NCBI RefSeq assembly: GCF_004345365.1
Contig: NZ_SLVF01000008.1
Span: 372,001-436,000 of the forward strand
Source: Kribbella sp. VKM Ac-2568
GTDB taxonomy: Bacteria > Actinomycetota > Actinomycetes > Propionibacteriales > Kribbellaceae
DNA: 64,000 bases
Reading direction: 5' to 3'
Made by a program: the position numbers and the translations under genes. Below the pieces are notes generated by a model. It searched no databases. It was not told the DNA's origin and saw only the letters and a list, made by a program, of their open reading frames with translations. This document shows, piece after piece, positions 1 to 8,319 of this stretch. The stretch's first letter is position 1, and each line of letters begins with the position of its first letter.

Positions 1-206
1 ATCGCGACATAGAGGCTGCCAGGAGAGATCACCGAACAGAACCTATCCCGCCCCGCCACGATGAGCGAACGCCCCTCACAGCCGAACGACCCTGACAGGA
101 ACGGCACCTCCATACGTGGCGTTCGCGGTCGGACTGGCTCTCGGCGCCGAGCACGCTTCAGGGTGGGTACCGGGAGGCTGCGCGACAACTCACCGCAGGA
201 GGAGCC
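1..206. other. Left edge, no supported gene
   Basis: No reading frame here has convincing codon use or a family resemblance. A 64-codon frame from position 61 runs over the ribosome site and start of the next gene and is arginine/serine-rich, as shadow frames in GC-rich DNA usually are. The only signal is the strong Shine-Dalgarno AGGAGGAG just before position 207. Confidence 0.6.
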
Positions 207-701
207 ATGGAGAGCAGAGCGAGGGCGGCCGGGCACAGCATCCACCCGGTCCTGATCGTCTATCCGCTGGGGCTGTTGACCACGGCGGTGGTGTTCGACA
301 TCTTGGGGCTGATCACAGACCGGCCCGGCTTCGCCGTCGCGGCGGCGTACACGATGGCCGCGGGGCTGATCGGCGGCGTGGTGGCCGGCGTGTTCGGACT
401 GGTCGACTGGCTGGCAGTGCCGAAAGGGACGCGAGCCCGCCGGGTCGGGGCGCTGCACGGCCTGACGAACGTCGTGATGCTCTTGCTCTTCACCGTCAGC
501 TGGTTCGTTCGCAACGGCCACGACGACTGGGAACCGGGGTGGCTGGCCGTCGTGCTCGGCTTGGTCGGGGTGCTGCTCAGCGGCATCGCCGGCTGGCTGG
601 GCGGTGAGATGGTCGAGCGGCTGGCGATCGGCGTGCACGAGGGTGCCCACCCCAACGCACCCAGCTCCCTGAGCGGCTGGCCGGCGAGCGCCCCCAAGTG
701 A
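207..701 (+). CDS. DUF2231 family membrane protein
   Basis: A 164-residue integral membrane protein with four hydrophobic segments, at about residues 14-34, 43-66, 88-104 and 111-132. It matches the DUF2231 pattern: a short N-terminus with HSIHPVLIVYP leading into the first helix, a conserved glycine-rich second helix, and a polar loop VPKGTRARRVGALHG before the third. The ATG lies about 5 nt after AGGAGGAG, which fixes the start. The family is common in actinomycetes and sometimes sits near haem or redox proteins, but no biochemical role is established. It is monocistronic here; the next gene starts about 110 nt downstream. Confidence 0.85.
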   Translation: MESRARAAGHSIHPVLIVYPLGLLTTAVVFDILGLITDRPGFAVAAAYTMAAGLIGGVVAGVFGLVDWLAVPKGTRARRVGALHGLTNVVMLLLFTVSWFVRNGHDDWEPGWLAVVLGLVGVLLSGIAGWLGGEMVERLAIGVHEGAHPNAPSSLSGWPASAPK

Positions 702-808
702 CCGTGCCCGCGGCTGACCGGCCTCGTCGCTGAGGCGCATCGCGGACCGGCGGACCGGCCCCGGTGGCCCCTCGTCAGCTCACCGGGCTGGGGCGGCATA
801 CTCGCGGG

Positions 809-3808
809 GTGACTGACGTGTTCGGGAGTGGTGGGATTCGGGAGCGGGTGCTGGCCGGGTGGGTGGCGGCGCCTGTTCGGTTCCGGGAGGATGCCAACGC
901 CGAGGAGGATCTGGCGCTCGGTGGGTATCTGGACCGGGTGGTGGTCGAGCTCGCCCAGAACGCGGCGGATGCGGCCGCGAGGGCCGGGGTGCCCGGGCGG
1001 GTGAGGTTCTCGTTCCGGGACGGGACGCTCGTCGTCGCGAACACCGGTACGCCGTTGTCGGCCGAGGGGGTCGAGTCGCTGGCCACGTTGCGGGCGTCGG
1101 CCAAGCGGGACGATGCGGAGAGCGCTGTCGGGCGGTTCGGGGTCGGGTTCTCGGCCGTGCTGGCGGTGACCGACGAGCCGGTGATCCTGTCCCGCTCCGG
1201 TGGTGTCCGGTTCTCACGGGCCGACACCGCAGCCGCTGTCGCCGAAGCCGGTCGGCAGTCACCTGGCCTCGAGACGGAACTCCGCCGTCGAGACGGCCAA
1301 GTACCCGTACTGCGCCTCCCGTTCACGGCGGAAGGTGAACCGCCGGAGGGCTACGACACCGCGGTGATCCTGCCGCTGCGCGATGAGGCGGCCGCGGAGC
1401 TGGTCCGGCGGTTGCTCGACGAGGCGGATGACGCGCTGTTGCTGGCACTGCCCGATCTCGACAGGATCGAGATCGAGGTGGACGGCTCGGTGCGCGTTCT
1501 CACGGACGCGGAGTCGCGGTGGTACGTGCAGCGGGCCGCCGGCATCCTCGACGAGAACGACAGAGAGCGCTTGCTCGCGGACCGCCCGACCGAGGAACGC
1601 TCCCGGCCCTTCTGGTCGGTGCTCTGGGCGCTGCCGCGGGACGCCGACACTCAACCGCCGCGGACTGTCCACGCGCCGACGCCGACCGATGAACCGTTGT
1701 CCCTGCCGGCGTTGCTGTTGGCAACTTTCCCGCTCGACCCCTCGCGCCGGCACGTCGCCCAGGGACCGTTGACCGACCGGCTCGTGCAGGAGGCGGCGTC
1801 CGCCTATGCCGAGCTCCTGCGCACCCGCGCGGAAGATGGCGCCGACGTCCTCCCGCTGGTCCCCACCGGCCTCGCCGCGGGTGCACTCGACCGGGCTCTC
1901 CGCGAGCTGATCCTGACCGAGCTCCCCGGTACTCCGCTGCTGCCCGCGGTCGAAGACGGCACGCTGCTCAGGCCTCGCGATGCGGTGGTGGTCGAGGGCT
2001 CCGACGATGCGTTCAACACCGTTCTCGCCCCGATCGTCGGCGGCCTGATCAGGTCGGCCCGCCAAGATCGGACCGCCCTGGACGCATTGGCTGTTCGCCG
2101 TCTCGACCTCGCAGACCTGGTAGATCAGCTCGGCGCGGCGGCAGAAGCGGAATCGCCGGAGTGGTGGCGCGAGGTCTATGCCGCGATCTCCGCCATGGTC
2201 ACGGACCCCCTGCTTCGTGAGTCTCTCGGCACCCTGCCCGTCCCGTTGGCCGACGGCCGGCTCGTCCGCGGAGTCCGTGGCCTGCTCCTGCCGGGCCACG
2301 AACTGCCCGCCGGAGTACTGGCGACGTTCGGCCAGTACGGCGTACGCGTCGTGCATCCCGATGCGGTGCACCCGTCGCTGGAGAGGCTTGGAGCGCTCTC
2401 CGTGTCTCCGCGGGCGTTGCTCGAGGACAGCGCGGTACGCACCGCGGTCGAGCATTCCGGCGAGGCCGACGACCCCGACGCGATCGCCGAGGCCGTCCTG
2501 GCCGTGGTCGCCGCCGATCCTTCCCAGGTAGACGGCTTGTGGTGGCTCAACGACCTCGTACTGCGGGACGCCGACGGCGAGCTGGTCCCGGCGAACGCGC
2601 TGGTGATTCCCGGGTCGGACGCTGAGGCCGTGCTCGACGACGAGGAGGTTGCGCCGATCGATCGCGCGATCGTCGAGCGGTTCGGGATCCCCGCGGTCGA
2701 GGCTGTCGGAGTACTGCGCTCGCTGGGAACGGTGTCGGCGTCCGACGTCGCGCTCGACGAGTTGCCGGAGGCAATGGCGGATCTGGACGGGATCCAGGAC
2801 TGGGCGTACGACGTGGCGCCGGACGGGTCACGGTTCGGCGCGACCGTGGGGGAGGTGGCGGCGGTTCGCGACCTCGACTGGATCGTGGACGACGCCTGGC
2901 CGCGAGTGCTCGAGATCCTCGGCTCGTCCCCGGAACTGCGTCGCGCTCTGGTCGAACCGGTGCGCGTGGTCGGCCCGGACGACCGACCGCACGGCGCTCC
3001 GTCATACACGGCCTGGTGGATCAGAGAGCGCGTTCTGCTGCCGGACGGTGAACCGCTGGCCGGCCGGGCGGATCCCGAGGCCGACCCTGTGCTCGCGAAC
3101 TTCCTCGACCGGGCGCCGGAGTGGAGCGCACGGCTGGACCCCGCCGTGCGCACGGCGGTGGGTCTCGTCAAGGTGGTCGGCGACCTCGAGTCCGCAGGGG
3201 TCGGGCTGCTGCTCGACCGGCTCGCGGATCCGGAGCGGGTGGTCGAGGAGAGCGCGCTCTTGCGTCTCTGGGGTCAACTCGGCTCGCTGACGGCCTACCC
3301 CGCGCAGACTCCGGAGCGAGTCCGCGTGCTCGGCGCCGGGGGTGCGACCCGCGTGGTGGCAGCAAGTGGTGCGGTGGTCGCGGATGCGCCGATGTGGTTG
3401 CAGCGTGAGGATCTGGGCGGATTCGTGGTCGCTTCCGGGGTGGTCGCCGACGGGCTGAGCGACCTGCTCGACGTGCCGATGGCGCAGGAAGTTGCCGCAG
3501 GCAAGATCGATGGCGAGGGGACCGCGGCCGACATACCGGACATCGTGCGTGAACTGGTGCCTGAGGTCCCGGACGTCTGGTGGGAGCATGAGGAGCTGAC
3601 CGTCGACGGCGCCGAGGTCTCCTGGTGGGTCGATGAGGAAGGCGAACCGCACGCCGCGACCTTCAACGGACTGGCGAAGGCGCTGGCCTGGTCTGCCGGC
3701 CGCTGGGACCAGCGCCACGCGATCCTTGCCATCCTCAACGATCCTGGCCGCGCCTCCGAACTCCGCATCGACGCCACCTTCGACCACCCGGCCACGCCGC
3801 CTGACTGA
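809..3808 (+). CDS. Large sacsin-like / Hsp90-like GHKL ATPase
   Basis: A 999-residue cytosolic protein with an N-terminal GHKL (Hsp90/histidine-kinase type) ATPase. The N-box is seen as ELAQNAADAA, the G1 region as VANTGTPLS and the G2 lid as GRFGVGFSAV. The remaining ~800 residues have no catalytic motif I recognise and look like the extended scaffold of bacterial sacsin-like proteins. An in-frame ATG lies 45 nt upstream, but the GTG at 809 begins a sequence (VTDVFGSGGIRERVLAGW) that fits the family N-terminus better. Known bacterial homologues are annotated as molecular chaperones or ATP-binding proteins without proven function. It stands alone, with 9-10 bp repeats at its 3' end. Confidence 0.8.
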   Translation: MTDVFGSGGIRERVLAGWVAAPVRFREDANAEEDLALGGYLDRVVVELAQNAADAAARAGVPGRVRFSFRDGTLVVANTGTPLSAEGVESLATLRASAKRDDAESAVGRFGVGFSAVLAVTDEPVILSRSGGVRFSRADTAAAVAEAGRQSPGLETELRRRDGQVPVLRLPFTAEGEPPEGYDTAVILPLRDEAAAELVRRLLDEADDALLLALPDLDRIEIEVDGSVRVLTDAESRWYVQRAAGILDENDRERLLADRPTEERSRPFWSVLWALPRDADTQPPRTVHAPTPTDEPLSLPALLLATFPLDPSRRHVAQGPLTDRLVQEAASAYAELLRTRAEDGADVLPLVPTGLAAGALDRALRELILTELPGTPLLPAVEDGTLLRPRDAVVVEGSDDAFNTVLAPIVGGLIRSARQDRTALDALAVRRLDLADLVDQLGAAAEAESPEWWREVYAAISAMVTDPLLRESLGTLPVPLADGRLVRGVRGLLLPGHELPAGVLATFGQYGVRVVHPDAVHPSLERLGALSVSPRALLEDSAVRTAVEHSGEADDPDAIAEAVLAVVAADPSQVDGLWWLNDLVLRDADGELVPANALVIPGSDAEAVLDDEEVAPIDRAIVERFGIPAVEAVGVLRSLGTVSASDVALDELPEAMADLDGIQDWAYDVAPDGSRFGATVGEVAAVRDLDWIVDDAWPRVLEILGSSPELRRALVEPVRVVGPDDRPHGAPSYTAWWIRERVLLPDGEPLAGRADPEADPVLANFLDRAPEWSARLDPAVRTAVGLVKVVGDLESAGVGLLLDRLADPERVVEESALLRLWGQLGSLTAYPAQTPERVRVLGAGGATRVVAASGAVVADAPMWLQREDLGGFVVASGVVADGLSDLLDVPMAQEVAAGKIDGEGTAADIPDIVRELVPEVPDVWWEHEELTVDGAEVSWWVDEEGEPHAATFNGLAKALAWSAGRWDQRHAILAILNDPGRASELRIDATFDHPATPPD

Positions 3809-3853
3809 ACCCGCCTGCCTGAACCGCCTGAACCGCCTCACTGAACCGCCTGA
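3805..3853. repeat. Short tandem CTGAACCGC-type repeats
   Basis: The 3' end of the large ATPase gene and the gap after it contain four imperfect copies of a CTGAACCGCC-like unit, some with a CTG spacer. It is probably polymerase slippage in non-coding DNA between two convergent genes. No hairpin terminator is obvious in it. Confidence 0.6.
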
Positions 3854-3878
3854 CCGGCCCCCGAGCCAGGCGGAAGGG

Positions 3879-4460
3879 TCAGTCGGCGAGCGGCCGGCCG
3901 TAGGTGATCGCCTTGAGGACCGCGGGCGGAGCGACAGTCCTGTACTCCGCGTCCGGTCGCGCGCCGAGGGCGTCGTTCACAGTGGACAACGCGATCCGCA
4001 GCGCCACGAAGGCGGTGATCGCGAAGATCTGCCGATCCGTCCATCCGGTTTCACCGAGCGCACGAACGTCCGGCGCCGAGGTGGTGTTGGGATCACGAGC
4101 TACCTTCCTGGCCCACTCGGCGAGCGCGTGTTCGGCGGGGGACAGACCGGAGTCGTCCCCGCGGAGGACACCGGCCGCCAGGTCCTCATCGGCCACCCGC
4201 GCGAGCTTGGTGCCCCAGGCAACGGAGCAGTACGAGTCGCCCAGCGCCGAAGCGCACGCGGCGACAAGAATCCCGCGCTGGCGATAGCTCAAACCATGCT
4301 CGTGGACCAACTGGCCCAGAAGCTCGAAAATCCCCTCATACACTGCCGGCTGATAGGCCCACAACCTCGACGCGTTCATCACGAAACCCACCTCCTCGCG
4401 GTCATGCGCGAAGATCGCCTCGGACCTGGCGGTCGGCTCCGGCCAGTCGATCAGACTCAT
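3879..4460 (-). CDS. Carboxymuconolactone decarboxylase / AhpD-like protein
   Basis: A 193-residue protein of the AhpD/CMD all-helical fold. The recognisable core is the helix HGLSYRQRGILVAACAS followed by DSYCSVAWGTKLA. Redox-active AhpD relatives carry CxxC here; this one keeps a single cysteine followed by SVAWG, so classical disulfide peroxidase activity is doubtful. A second helix bundle (WTDRQIFAITAFVALRIAL) follows, as in the 'peroxidase-related' branch. The ATG overlaps the stop of the upstream methyltransferase by 1 nt (TGATG), so the two are co-translated. The substrate is unknown. Confidence 0.8.
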   Translation of the reverse strand: MSLIDWPEPTARSEAIFAHDREEVGFVMNASRLWAYQPAVYEGIFELLGQLVHEHGLSYRQRGILVAACASALGDSYCSVAWGTKLARVADEDLAAGVLRGDDSGLSPAEHALAEWARKVARDPNTTSAPDVRALGETGWTDRQIFAITAFVALRIALSTVNDALGARPDAEYRTVAPPAVLKAITYGRPLAD

Positions 4461-5263
4461 CACCCAGCCGCCTTCCGTGCCAGATACGCCGTCACCGCGA
4501 GCTCGGCCCGCAGCGGCAGCCCGTCGCGCACCCGCTCCTGGGCCTGAGCAACCGCTCTCTGCAGGAACTCGGCCTCTCCCACGTTCTGGATCGCCTCGTA
4601 CGCCGGCCCGGTGGACGCCAGCGCGCGTGCATAGTGCACGGGATCGGCGAACTCCCAGGCGAACGGCAGGCTGACCCGCTCCACCTCCACGAATCCGAAC
4701 CGCGGGAGCAACTCCTCCCCGACACCAGGCCGCCCGAGGGACACCATGTTCGCCTGGTTCTGCACCTTCGCCGTCGACGCGAGCCGGAACGGCTGCAGTG
4801 CCCACACCCCAGGGGCCTTCTTGAGATGTCCCCAGACACTCAGTCCGACGCGGCCACCCGGTGCCAGCACGCGGTGGATTTCGGCCAGCGCGGCGGGCGT
4901 CGTACCCCAGACTCCGCGGAAGCTGGTGACGACGTCGAAGCTGCCGTCGTCCCAGGGCAGCGCGTGCATGTCGCCCACCCGCACGTCGGAGACAGGGTTC
5001 CGGTCCTTGGCAATGGCAACAAGTCGTGGAGCCGCGTCGATGCCCGCGCAGCGAGCACCCCGAGCCCGAGCGAGTTCGATCGAAAGCCCTGCCCCACAAG
5101 CGATATCGAGCAGTCTGTCACCGTCGGTGACGCCGAGCCGGTGGTGCAGAGCGACGTACTCGCGGCAGTTCGCGGGCTCGCTCAAAGTCGCGAAGTCGAC
5201 TGCCCGACGGCCCCAGCCCTCGTCGACCAGCGTCCACGCCGCCGCAGCGGTACTGGTGGTCAT
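4460..5263 (-). CDS. Class I SAM-dependent methyltransferase
   Basis: A 267-residue Rossmann-fold methyltransferase. Motif I is LLDIACGAGLSIELA, followed by the acidic CAGIDAAPRL that binds the ribose, DMHALPWDDGSFDVV (motifs II/III) and the post-motif HRVLAPGGRVGLSVWG. This is the UbiE/COQ5-like small-molecule branch. The start was placed at the ATG giving MTTSTAAAAW; longer frames upstream run into the regulator gene. It is 14 nt downstream of the BTAD regulator and coupled by overlap to the CMD-like gene, suggesting one operon. The methyl acceptor cannot be told from sequence. Confidence 0.88.
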   Translation of the reverse strand: MTTSTAAAAWTLVDEGWGRRAVDFATLSEPANCREYVALHHRLGVTDGDRLLDIACGAGLSIELARARGARCAGIDAAPRLVAIAKDRNPVSDVRVGDMHALPWDDGSFDVVTSFRGVWGTTPAALAEIHRVLAPGGRVGLSVWGHLKKAPGVWALQPFRLASTAKVQNQANMVSLGRPGVGEELLPRFGFVEVERVSLPFAWEFADPVHYARALASTGPAYEAIQNVGEAEFLQRAVAQAQERVRDGLPLRAELAVTAYLARKAAG

Positions 5264-5277
5264 GGTGTCTCCCAAGA

Positions 5278-7071
5278 TCAATGAAGTAGTGCGGTGAGGG
5301 CGGGATTGTCGATGCCGGCGGCAAGGAGCCGGGCGGACCCGGCGGCCTGCTCGTCGCCGAGTCGGGCCTGGTGCAACTTGGCCCGGACCACGAGCTCCCG
5401 CATGTCGCAACGTGCAGCCAGGGCAGCCAGCTGAGTCACCAGCGGCTTGGCCCGTACGTCGTCGTCGCGATCCAGCGCGGTCGTGATCGCCGCATCGAGC
5501 ACGTGCGCGTGGATCCACTGGTAGCGGTCGGGTTCGCGGCTGGACCGGCTGGCTGCCTGGTCGAGCCACTCGGTGGCGCCCGCGTGATCGCCGCGGCCGG
5601 CGCTGAGCATGCCGAGCCCGCGGCCCGCCATACCTTCCCAGCAAGGGTCATTGAGCTGGCAGCCCAGCACCCACGCCTGCTCGAATCCGTCGACCGCGGC
5701 GTCGACATCACCCCCCACGAGGTCGAGCTCGGCCTTGAGTGCTTGCGGCCATGGCAGGAAGGCGATCCAGCGTTCTTGCCGGACGAGATCGAGCGACTCC
5801 CGGACGATCAGGTTCGCCTGGCTGTGCTCGGCCCGGAGCAGGTATGCCCGCCCAAGCAACGACAGGGACCACGCTTGCTGGCGGCGATCCCCGCATCCAC
5901 CGGCGAGCTCGGCTGACTCGGCGAGCTCCTCGAGTGCGGCCGGATAATCCCCGACGTCCGAAGAGTTCATCCCTTGTACTCCGAGGATCGCCGCCTGCTC
6001 CTCATCCGTCTCGGCCAGCGCCTGGGCCTTCGCCAGCCACGTGGCCGCAGTACCGCGTCGTCCGGCCTGGACCTCCACGAAGCCCAGTTCGCGATGAGCG
6101 GTCACCGAGGTGACCCGGTCACCTGCCTGGTCGGCGACCAGGATCGCTTCGTGCAGGACGATTGCGCCCTCTTCGTCATGACCGCGGATCGCGTGCACGA
6201 GAGCACCGCCGAGAGCGGCGAGAGCGCGACCTCGGAGCACGGTGTCGCGGCAGTGATCAGCCTCGGCGACCGCTCTCCGCAGACACTGGACTCCGGCGTC
6301 GACCGCACCCGCCACGATCGCCGCCCGGCCTGCCTCCAACTGGCTTGCCGCAGCGGCTCGGCCACTCAGCGGCGGACCCGATAGCGAGCCCGGTCCGACT
6401 GCCGAAGCCTCTTTGAGAGTGGCAGAAGCAGAGACCCCGAGCTCTCGTCGGAACAGGTCCTCGCAGACCGCGATCTGCCGCAGCGCGCCCTGCCGATTGC
6501 CTGAGATCGCGAGGCTCCGGACGAGCAGTTCGTGGTTGCCCTGCTCGAGCGGATTGATCGCCACCGCCTTCGACGCATAGGGAATCGCGTCCTTCGCGTG
6601 CCCGGAGGCCACCAGAGAGACCGCCGTCTCCCGCAGCCGTGCCTCGATCGCGGCAGAGAGCCGCTGCCGCTCCACCAGCAACCACGAGGCGAATTCGGGG
6701 CACGAGGCAACTTCTACCCCTTCGAGAAGTTCCCCGCCGAATTTCAGCAGCGGCTCCGGATCGGCAGACTCCGCGGTGACCAGCAAGACGTCCACGCTCG
6801 TCCGCCCGTCGAGTGTCGTGACGACAGGATCCCCGGTCAGGACGTCATGCGCGTCCATCGCGCGCCGAAGCTCGGCCAGCGTCCAGCGCAACGCCCCCAA
6901 CGGATCGTCCGCGTCCGCGAACAGCAACTCGGCCAGCTTCTTGCGGCTCGGCGGGCGATCCGTCAGCAGTAGGTAGGCGAGCAGGGCCCAGGCCTTGCGG
7001 CCGCGGGGCGGACGAACCGGACTGCCGGCATGCTCGATCGTCGGCGGTCCCAGCAGCCGGATCGTCCCCAT
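5278..7071 (-). CDS. BTAD/SARP-type transcriptional regulator with TPR tail
   Basis: A 597-residue regulator. Residues 1-95 form a winged-helix OmpR-like DNA-binding domain (GTIRLLGPPTIEHAG, RKAWALLAYLLL, LAELLFADA). It is followed by a bacterial transcriptional activation domain, typical of SARP/AfsR regulators, to about residue 245. The C-terminal 350 residues are TPR-like helical repeats. There is no NB-ARC P-loop between the two parts, unlike full-length AfsR. The ATG at 7071 has GGGGGAGGG at good spacing; a GTG two codons upstream sits too close to it. It is followed by the methyltransferase and CMD-like genes, which it may control (inference). Confidence 0.8.
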   Translation of the reverse strand: MGTIRLLGPPTIEHAGSPVRPPRGRKAWALLAYLLLTDRPPSRKKLAELLFADADDPLGALRWTLAELRRAMDAHDVLTGDPVVTTLDGRTSVDVLLVTAESADPEPLLKFGGELLEGVEVASCPEFASWLLVERQRLSAAIEARLRETAVSLVASGHAKDAIPYASKAVAINPLEQGNHELLVRSLAISGNRQGALRQIAVCEDLFRRELGVSASATLKEASAVGPGSLSGPPLSGRAAAASQLEAGRAAIVAGAVDAGVQCLRRAVAEADHCRDTVLRGRALAALGGALVHAIRGHDEEGAIVLHEAILVADQAGDRVTSVTAHRELGFVEVQAGRRGTAATWLAKAQALAETDEEQAAILGVQGMNSSDVGDYPAALEELAESAELAGGCGDRRQQAWSLSLLGRAYLLRAEHSQANLIVRESLDLVRQERWIAFLPWPQALKAELDLVGGDVDAAVDGFEQAWVLGCQLNDPCWEGMAGRGLGMLSAGRGDHAGATEWLDQAASRSSREPDRYQWIHAHVLDAAITTALDRDDDVRAKPLVTQLAALAARCDMRELVVRAKLHQARLGDEQAAGSARLLAAGIDNPALTALLH

Positions 7072-7106
7072 TGTCACCCTCCCCCTGGAGATCTCAGTGT
7101 GACCTG

Positions 7107-7922
7107 TCAGTGCCTGATGCCGACAGCTTCGAGGTACTCCGCGCGGGCGGCGACCGTGCCGTCATCGGCCTTGTTGAACGCGCGCGGCACCTCGGCGAGA
7201 TCGGCCGCGAACTTCGCGAGGTCGTCGCCGGACAAGGTGCCCGCGAGCTTGGTGATCGGGCCGTAGAACTGCCGGAACCATTCGGAGAAGTGGTCGAGAG
7301 AGCGGTACCTGAAGACGTACTCGCGCTTGGTCAGGCCGACCCACTCGACCCGGTCGCCGAACAGCGCGGCCAGGTGCTCCTCGGTTCCCCACAGCGTGGC
7401 GGGCTGGACGCCCGCCGGCGGCGGCGCCCACTTGGACACCGTCTTGAACAGCTGGCCGACCATCCCGGCCGGCGTCCAGCTGGCCAGCGCGATCTTGCCG
7501 CCCGGCGCGGTGACCCGGACCAGCTCGTCCGCGGCCTGCTGGTGGTTCGGCGCGAACATCACTCCGACCGTGCTGAGCACCAGGTCGAACTCCTTGTCGG
7601 GCACCGGCAGCTGCTCGGCGTCGCCCTCGAGGAACGTGACCGGCAGCTGCTCGGCAGCCGCCCGCTCACGGCCCTGAGCGAGCAGGTTGGCCGCATAGTC
7701 GACACCCGTCGCGTCGGCGAAGCGACGCGCGGCGGCCATCGCGGCGTTGCCCTGACCGCAGGCGACGTCCAGGACCTTCTGGTCCGCGCGGACGTCGGCG
7801 GCCTCGACCAGCAGCTCGGCGATGATCTGCAGCGTGTTGCCGACCCGGGGATAGTCCCCGGTCTCCCATCCGGCGCGTTGCTTGTCCTTGATGGCCTTGA
7901 AATCGACAGCCGTGCTCGTCAT
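7107..7922 (-). CDS. Class I SAM-dependent methyltransferase
   Basis: A 271-residue methyltransferase with motif I VLDVACGQGNAAMAAAR, motif II ATGVDYAANLL and the LPVPDKEFDLVLSTVGVMF segment, followed by VTAPGGKIALASWTPAG. It belongs to the ubiquinone/menaquinone-like branch that includes many actinomycete small-molecule methyltransferases. It ends 35 nt upstream of the BTAD regulator on the same strand, so all four genes from 7922 down to 3879 may be one transcript. The two methyltransferases in the block are only distantly alike, so this is not a recent duplication. Confidence 0.87.
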   Translation of the reverse strand: MTSTAVDFKAIKDKQRAGWETGDYPRVGNTLQIIAELLVEAADVRADQKVLDVACGQGNAAMAAARRFADATGVDYAANLLAQGRERAAAEQLPVTFLEGDAEQLPVPDKEFDLVLSTVGVMFAPNHQQAADELVRVTAPGGKIALASWTPAGMVGQLFKTVSKWAPPPAGVQPATLWGTEEHLAALFGDRVEWVGLTKREYVFRYRSLDHFSEWFRQFYGPITKLAGTLSGDDLAKFAADLAEVPRAFNKADDGTVAARAEYLEAVGIRH

Positions 7923-8112
7923 GCGTTTCCCCCTACCGATGTTGGTGCGTTCCCCAGCAACGCCACCGCCCCTTGCGGCGTTGGCTCGATCAAACCAGCC
8001 GGGCGTGTGATCGGCCGTGTGACGGGAGCGGCGAATCCTTGGTCACAGAGAGCAAGGCAGCGTTGTCAGGGGTTGATATATCGACTGACCAGCGGGTTAG
8101 GCACCCGCATTG

Positions 8113-8143
8113 CAACGTTGGAGCCAAAGTCTTGCCAACGTTG
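8113..8143. promoter_or_regulatory. Inverted-repeat operator overlapping the -35 box
   Basis: CAACGTTGG (8113-8121) and its exact reverse complement CCAACGTTG (8135-8143) are 13 nt apart, and each arm contains the palindrome AACGTT. The right arm covers the -35 element, the usual position for a repressor site. AACGTT-centred palindromes are typical of LacI-family regulators, so sugar control is an inference. No regulator gene lies next to it. Confidence 0.6.
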
Positions 8144-8160
8144 TCATCGCTACTTATAGT
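8132..8160 (+). promoter_or_regulatory. Sigma-70-type promoter of the ABC importer
   Basis: The -35 TTGCCA (8132-8137) and -10 TATAGT (8155-8160) are separated by exactly 17 nt, close to the housekeeping consensus and unusual in such GC-rich DNA. Transcription would start near 8167, giving an mRNA leader of about 150 nt before the GTG at 8320. Confidence 0.72.
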
Positions 8161-8232
8161 CCGAGGAACATTCCGGGCTGTAGTCAGCGCCCAGGAGCAA
8201 GGGAAATGGAGGTGGCTTCCATCACACAGGTC

Positions 8233-8298
8233 GGCGCGCGAGGAAGCGCCGGGTGAGGGCGCGAGAGCGCCGAGTGAGGAGAGTCCCGCGGGGGACTC
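8233..8298 (+). other. Hairpin-rich 5' leader
   Basis: Three hairpins follow one another in the predicted leader: GGCGC/GCGCC (8233-8250, 8-nt loop), GGCGC/GCGCC (8258-8271, GAGA loop) and GAGTCCC/GGGACTC (8281-8298, 4-nt loop). The first two lie in a duplicated unit ending GTGAGG. No known riboswitch core was recognised. It could be an attenuator or simply a stable leader. Confidence 0.4.
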
Positions 8299-8319
8299 GG
8301 AACCGAAGGGATCCACATC

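Larger units (their letters stand above)
7923..8319. other. Divergent intergenic region of 397 bp
   Basis: This gap separates the minus-strand methyltransferase from the plus-strand ABC importer. It is visibly less GC-rich around 8060-8170. It holds the importer promoter and inverted repeat, then a long predicted 5' leader with several hairpins. I see no protein-coding frame with plausible codon use. Confidence 0.7.

Noticed and set aside
61..255. 64-codon frame starting MSERPSQPND
   Set aside because: It overlaps the well-supported DUF2231 start and its ribosome site, is Arg/Ser-rich in its second half and has no ribosome site of its own.
8060..8095. GTTGATATATCGAC near-palindrome as a second operator
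   Set aside because: It is visible at about 8077-8090 but lies 40 bp upstream of the promoter, is mainly AT symmetry, and has no paired copy.
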